64,000 nucleotides of DNA from Sphaerisporangium album. GTDB lineage: Bacteria > Actinomycetota > Actinomycetes > Streptosporangiales > Streptosporangiaceae. Shown here in pieces: positions 61,647 to 64,000 of the stretch. A model generated the notes under the pieces. The model was not told the origin of the DNA and did not search any database. It saw only the letters and a program-made list of their open reading frames with translations. The stretch lies in assembly GCF_003323745.1 (NCBI RefSeq), contig NZ_QOIL01000001.1, positions 488,773-552,772 of the forward strand, given 5' to 3'. Both the position numbers and the translations under genes were made by a program. Numbering within the stretch: position 1 is the first letter of the stretch; the number at the start of each line of letters is the position of its first letter.

Positions 61647-62021
61647 TCAGTAGTGCGAGAACTCGTCGCTGTCGAAGCTGTGCCGCTCGTCGCCCTGTAA
61701 GGGCGGGTTGAAGACGCTGATGAGCTCCATGTCGCCGCCGGGGTCGGCGATCAGGAAGTGCTCGTCGTGCTGGTCGAGCGCGTAGATCACGCCCGGCCGG
61801 ATGTCGTGGACGGTCCCGTCGGAGGCGATCACCTGGCCGCTCCCGGCGATGCAGTAGCAGGCCTCAAGGTGCCTGCGGTAATGCAGCGGGGACTTCGACC
61901 CGGCGCGGACGACCGTGTGGGCGACCGTGAACCCCATGTTGTCCTTCTGGACGAGAAACCGGTAGCTCAGCCCGTTTCCCCATTCCACGCACTTCACTTC
62001 CGACCTGTCGCGAACGATCAT
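61647..62021 (-). CDS. ectoine-synthase-like cupin cyclase
   Basis: 124 residues, the size of EctC. It keeps EctC landmarks: KDNMGFTVAHT, HYRRHLEACYCI, YALDQHDEHFL and VFNPPLQGDERH. The metal-binding Glu53, Tyr80 and His88 of ectoine synthases are all present. No ectA, ectB or ectD gene is near, so ectoine synthesis is not its job here. Ectoine synthase can also cyclise glutamine to 5-amino-3,4-dihydropyrrole-2-carboxylate, exactly the ring needed before dehydrogenation to a 2-aminopyrrole-carboxylate. I infer that it closes the ring on carrier-bound glutamine. Confidence 0.87.
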   Translation of the reverse strand: MIVRDRSEVKCVEWGNGLSYRFLVQKDNMGFTVAHTVVRAGSKSPLHYRRHLEACYCIAGSGQVIASDGTVHDIRPGVIYALDQHDEHFLIADPGGDMELISVFNPPLQGDERHSFDSDEFSHY

Positions 62022-62055
62022 TTCCGGTACCTTTCCTTAATAGATGTGAAGCGAT

Positions 62056-62307
62056 TCAGACGAGGCTGCGGGTTTCGCGGACGAACCCCTCGATGGACTG
62101 CACCGAGCTGAACTGCTCGGGGGAGATGTTCGCCTCTCCGAGGGGAATGTCGTACCTGTCGCCCACCCACGCGATGAGGCGCAGCAGGCCGAGGCTGTCG
62201 ACCACCCCCTTGTCCAGAAGGTCCAGATCGGCCGGCAGTTCGTCGGCGGGCACGTCGGGGGCGAAGTTCGTCACGATGAACTGCTTGATCTCGGCTTCCA
62301 TGGACAT
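62056..62307 (-). CDS. free-standing peptidyl/acyl carrier protein
   Basis: 83 residues, acidic, with the phosphopantetheine site Ser38 in LLDKGVVDSLGLLRLIAW. AAGGAG precedes ATG 62307. It begins the leftward cluster and is the expected partner of the stand-alone adenylating enzyme, holding the amino acid as a thioester for cyclisation and oxidation. A phosphopantetheinyl transferase is not in the window. Confidence 0.88.
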   Translation of the reverse strand: MSMEAEIKQFIVTNFAPDVPADELPADLDLLDKGVVDSLGLLRLIAWVGDRYDIPLGEANISPEQFSSVQSIEGFVRETRSLV

Positions 62308-62771
62308 GGGCCACTCCTTTCAGGGGTTCTGACGGGTGTCGGCGCCGCTGTGCCCGCGCGTCCTCGCCGAGGCGCGGCAGCGCCGGGAAGTGGTGCGCGC
62401 GGGGCGCCACCATTCCCTGGAACGGCTGGAGAACGCGTTTCTCGCGGGCGGATCGGATACCGCGTGCGCGTGGCCGGGCGAATGCCCTCCGGTACGGCGG
62501 AAGGGGGCCGGCCCGTCGGTGCGGATATTCGCGCGGCAGGCCCTTGAAAGGGGGCCGGGCGGTGATCCGGCGCCGGGCACAGCGGTGCCGTGGGAAAAGC
62601 GTGACACCCGGCGTGGCCGCGAGTCAACCTCTGCGGGAAAATTCGCTTACCAGTTTGTCCGGGCGCCTTCCCGGCCTGTTTCCGGGCATGCGAATGAGGC
62701 CCTTCTGTGCGGAAGGACCTCAGTTCACGGATGAAACGCGGCGGGTGTGGGGAAAGGCTTCGATAGCGAGA
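62308..62771. other. leader/promoter region of the C-nucleoside cluster
   Basis: No convincing gene in 464 bp. On the minus strand, A+T-richer words around 62630-62660 (GTAAGCGAATTTTCC) may include a promoter for the carrier-protein gene. The remaining sequence is GC-rich leader of about 300 bases without an obvious known riboswitch. Confidence 0.4.
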
Positions 62772-62954
62772 TCAGGGGTTGACGCGCGCCACGAGAAGGC
62801 GTAGTTCGTCCAGGTCGTATTCGGCGCGTCCCGGGCTGCCGTATCGGGTCAGCTTCCCCCGGCTCGCCCATTTGCGGATCGTCGCCTGCGAGACCCCGGC
62901 CGCGAGGGCGGCGAGGTCGGTCGGGACGGTGCGCCGCCTCGGCCCGGGGCTCAT
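62772..62954 (-). CDS. small helix-turn-helix protein
   Basis: 60 residues: a single MerR/excisionase-like HTH (DLAALAAGVSQATIRKWASR, GRAEYDLDELRLLVARV). ATG 62954 overlaps the stop of the upstream zinc-site gene (ATGA), so the pair is co-translated. Possibly a DNA-binding partner of that protein and a local regulator of the cluster. Confidence 0.7.
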   Translation of the reverse strand: MSPGPRRRTVPTDLAALAAGVSQATIRKWASRGKLTRYGSPGRAEYDLDELRLLVARVNP

Positions 62955-63625
62955 AACGCGTCCCCGGCGGAGACCGGGTCGGCGTCCGCGACCCCGCCGA
63001 GCAGGGCCCGGTCCAGCGGCCTGCCCAGCAGCAGCCACTCCCGCGGGTGCCACACGTGACCCGCCTCGCACCTCACCTCGGACGCCTGCCCGGGGCCGCT
63101 CCCGGCGTACAGCGTCAGCGAGCAGCCCGGGTTCCCGCACGATCCCAGCTCCCGGCGGGACTCACGCCGGGGCTCCAGCGCGGCCCGCGCGGCGGCGGTC
63201 ACCTCCGCGATCTCCGCGGCGAGGGAGCCCGCCGCGGGGTGCCCGAGCAGCCAGTCGAGGTGCTGGTCAAGGAAGCCGGCCAGGCGGGTGACCTGCGAGG
63301 ATCGCGGTCCGGGCGTCGCGCGCTCGTCGGCCACGAGCGCGGTCCAGCAGGCCAGGAAGGCGACCACGTCCGCGCGCGCGGACACCGCGGCCTCGTTCAG
63401 GCTGATCCCCGAGGGCCGCCTGCCGCTGACCCGCTCGGTGAAGGCGCGCGGGCCGGAGGTCAGCGCCTCGGCGCACGCCTCGTGCAGGTCCGGCAACCGC
63501 AGCAGGTCACGGCGTACGGACGCGCGGCACGAGGCGCAGACCCGCAGGCCCGGCAGCGCGGGTGGACGCGCGTCGCCGGAGGCGGGACGGTGGCAGGGGG
63601 GTGCCTCACACGGGTAGTTCGTCAT
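62951..63625 (-). CDS. putative zinc-site protein, unrecognised
   Basis: 224 residues. Two Cys groups: CEAPPC and CASC at the N terminus (Cys6, 11, 30, 33) and CGNPGC, later CEAGH, at the C terminus, suggesting zinc ribbons at both ends of a helical middle (ADVVAFLACWTALVADE). GAGGAG precedes ATG 63625. Similar Cys-rich protein plus small HTH pairs are common in actinomycetes; the function is not known to me. It reads into the HTH gene and stands just upstream of the biosynthetic cluster. Confidence 0.6.
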   Translation of the reverse strand: MTNYPCEAPPCHRPASGDARPPALPGLRVCASCRASVRRDLLRLPDLHEACAEALTSGPRAFTERVSGRRPSGISLNEAAVSARADVVAFLACWTALVADERATPGPRSSQVTRLAGFLDQHLDWLLGHPAAGSLAAEIAEVTAAARAALEPRRESRRELGSCGNPGCSLTLYAGSGPGQASEVRCEAGHVWHPREWLLLGRPLDRALLGGVADADPVSAGDAL

Positions 63626-63726
63626 GCTGTTCTCCTCTTGGCGGGCCGGCGCGGCTCGTGGGCGCCGGACTGAGGGAGGGGCCGTTATTGCAGGCTCTTT
63701 CGCGTGACTTACTCGTGGACAAATCT

Positions 63727-63744
63727 GGGGTACACCCCTGTCAA
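63727..63744 (-). promoter_or_regulatory. promoter with internal palindrome upstream of the zinc-site gene
   Basis: A consensus -35 TTGACA (63744-63739, minus strand) is followed directly by the near-palindrome GGGGTGTACCCC (63738-63727) in the spacer. The -10 is not obvious (GATTTG region). A repressor bound to the palindrome would block this promoter. Confidence 0.5.
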
Positions 63745-64000
63745 ACCGCTTTCGATCCTTTATTTACGGCCGATAAAAGTTATTCGGGCCGCCCGCAGCC
63801 GGGGTTCGAACGTGTCTGTCGCGCTTCCTGGTCGCGGGCAACGTCAAGATCAGTCCTCTGGCCGAGATCCACGTCATGAGGACGGGGAACAGGTCGGTCC
63901 GGGTCGCTATCCGGTGACCGATGTACGCGAGGCATGGGAACTGGCCTCGATGCCGGAGGTGACCGCGCCTGGTATCGAGCACCGGTTCGACGAGGATCGG
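63745..64000. other. window end, unresolved
   Basis: The first part is A+T-rich (TTTATTTACGG, GATAAAAGTTATTC) and likely regulatory. From about 63811 a plus-strand frame can be read to the edge (ending ELASMPEVTAPGIEHRFDED), which has a protein-like composition and may be the start of a gene continuing outside. Not enough is present to identify it. Confidence 0.25.

Noticed and set aside
61647..62021. Ectoine biosynthesis locus
   Set aside because: Only the EctC-like gene is present; ectA, ectB and ectD are absent and the neighbours are biosynthetic enzymes of another kind.
63795..63815. GGGGTTCGAAC resembling a tRNA T-loop
   Set aside because: The flanks do not pair into a T-stem and no cloverleaf fits; perhaps chance.
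63764..63982. 72-codon minus-strand frame at the window end
   Set aside because: No ribosome site or recognisable sequence; the plus-strand frame over the same bases looks more protein-like.

Overview
The window is very GC-rich, uses many GTG and TTG starts and is packed with four-base stop/start overlaps. It carries MsiK/Ceb/Mal-type sugar systems, a c-di-AMP (ydaO-type) riboswitch on a cell-wall hydrolase, and nonulosonic-acid polymer genes. This points to a filamentous actinomycete, perhaps of the Streptosporangiales or Streptomycetales; the sequence alone does not fix the genus. No rRNA, tRNA, CRISPR array, insertion sequence or replication origin was recognised.

Layout. (1) 1-6.0 kb: a cellobiose uptake locus read leftward, cebE-cebF-cebG-bglC-cebR, with two exact TGGGAGCGCTCCCA operators upstream of cebE and two strong hairpins between cebE and cebF. 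(2) 6.2-11.5 kb: a secreted CHAP hydrolase under a ydaO-type riboswitch, and a large secreted ThuA/sugar-dehydrogenase/PKD/CBM6/ricin-lectin protein. (3) 11.9-18.7 kb: nonulosonic (sialic-like) acid polymer genes: two putative glycosyltransferases on the plus strand facing a minus-strand operon of a trifunctional NeuA-HAD-NeuB fusion, a GT2 enzyme and a polysialyltransferase-like enzyme. (4) 18.8-22.6 kb: an orphan sensor kinase, a secreted beta-helix protein and an ACT-domain protein. (5) 22.7-30.3 kb: a stand-alone MsiK-type ATPase divergent from malE-malF-malG-aglA-malR; neither sugar ABC operon has its own ATPase, so this one may serve both. (6) 30.3-36.6 kb: a small HTH/DUF4180 operon with a truncated alpha/beta-hydrolase remnant, a PfkB kinase and two near-duplicate MFS transporters. 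(7) 36.7-42.2 kb: a chitin/chitosan set (GH18-like, GH20, GH2). (8) 42.4-49.0 kb: an Entner-Doudoroff operon zwf-edd-glk-eda with a divergent ROK regulator. (9) 48.9-50.4 kb: a DUF2470/HugZ-like gene and an rpsD paralogue sharing a promoter region with two DtxR/IdeR-like iron boxes.

(10) 50.4-62.3 kb is the most interesting part: one long leftward gene set. It encodes a carrier protein, a solitary ectoine-synthase-like cyclase, a PsuG-family C-glycosidase, a HAD phosphatase, an MFS exporter, an arylmalonate-decarboxylase/maleate-isomerase-like protein, a stand-alone amino-acid adenylating enzyme, an acyl-CoA-dehydrogenase-like flavoprotein and a transglutaminase-like protein. It then runs by four-base overlaps into membrane-glycosylation genes (GT2, an internally deleted GT4, GT87, GtrA). 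This combination matches the logic published for showdomycin, where a carrier-bound amino acid becomes a 2-aminopyrrole-carboxylate that a PsuG homologue joins to ribose 5-phosphate. I infer a C-nucleoside biosynthetic cluster, possibly new because of the cyclase, the AMDase-like enzyme and the attached glycosylation genes. (11) 62.8-63.6 kb: a small HTH/zinc-site protein pair borders the cluster.
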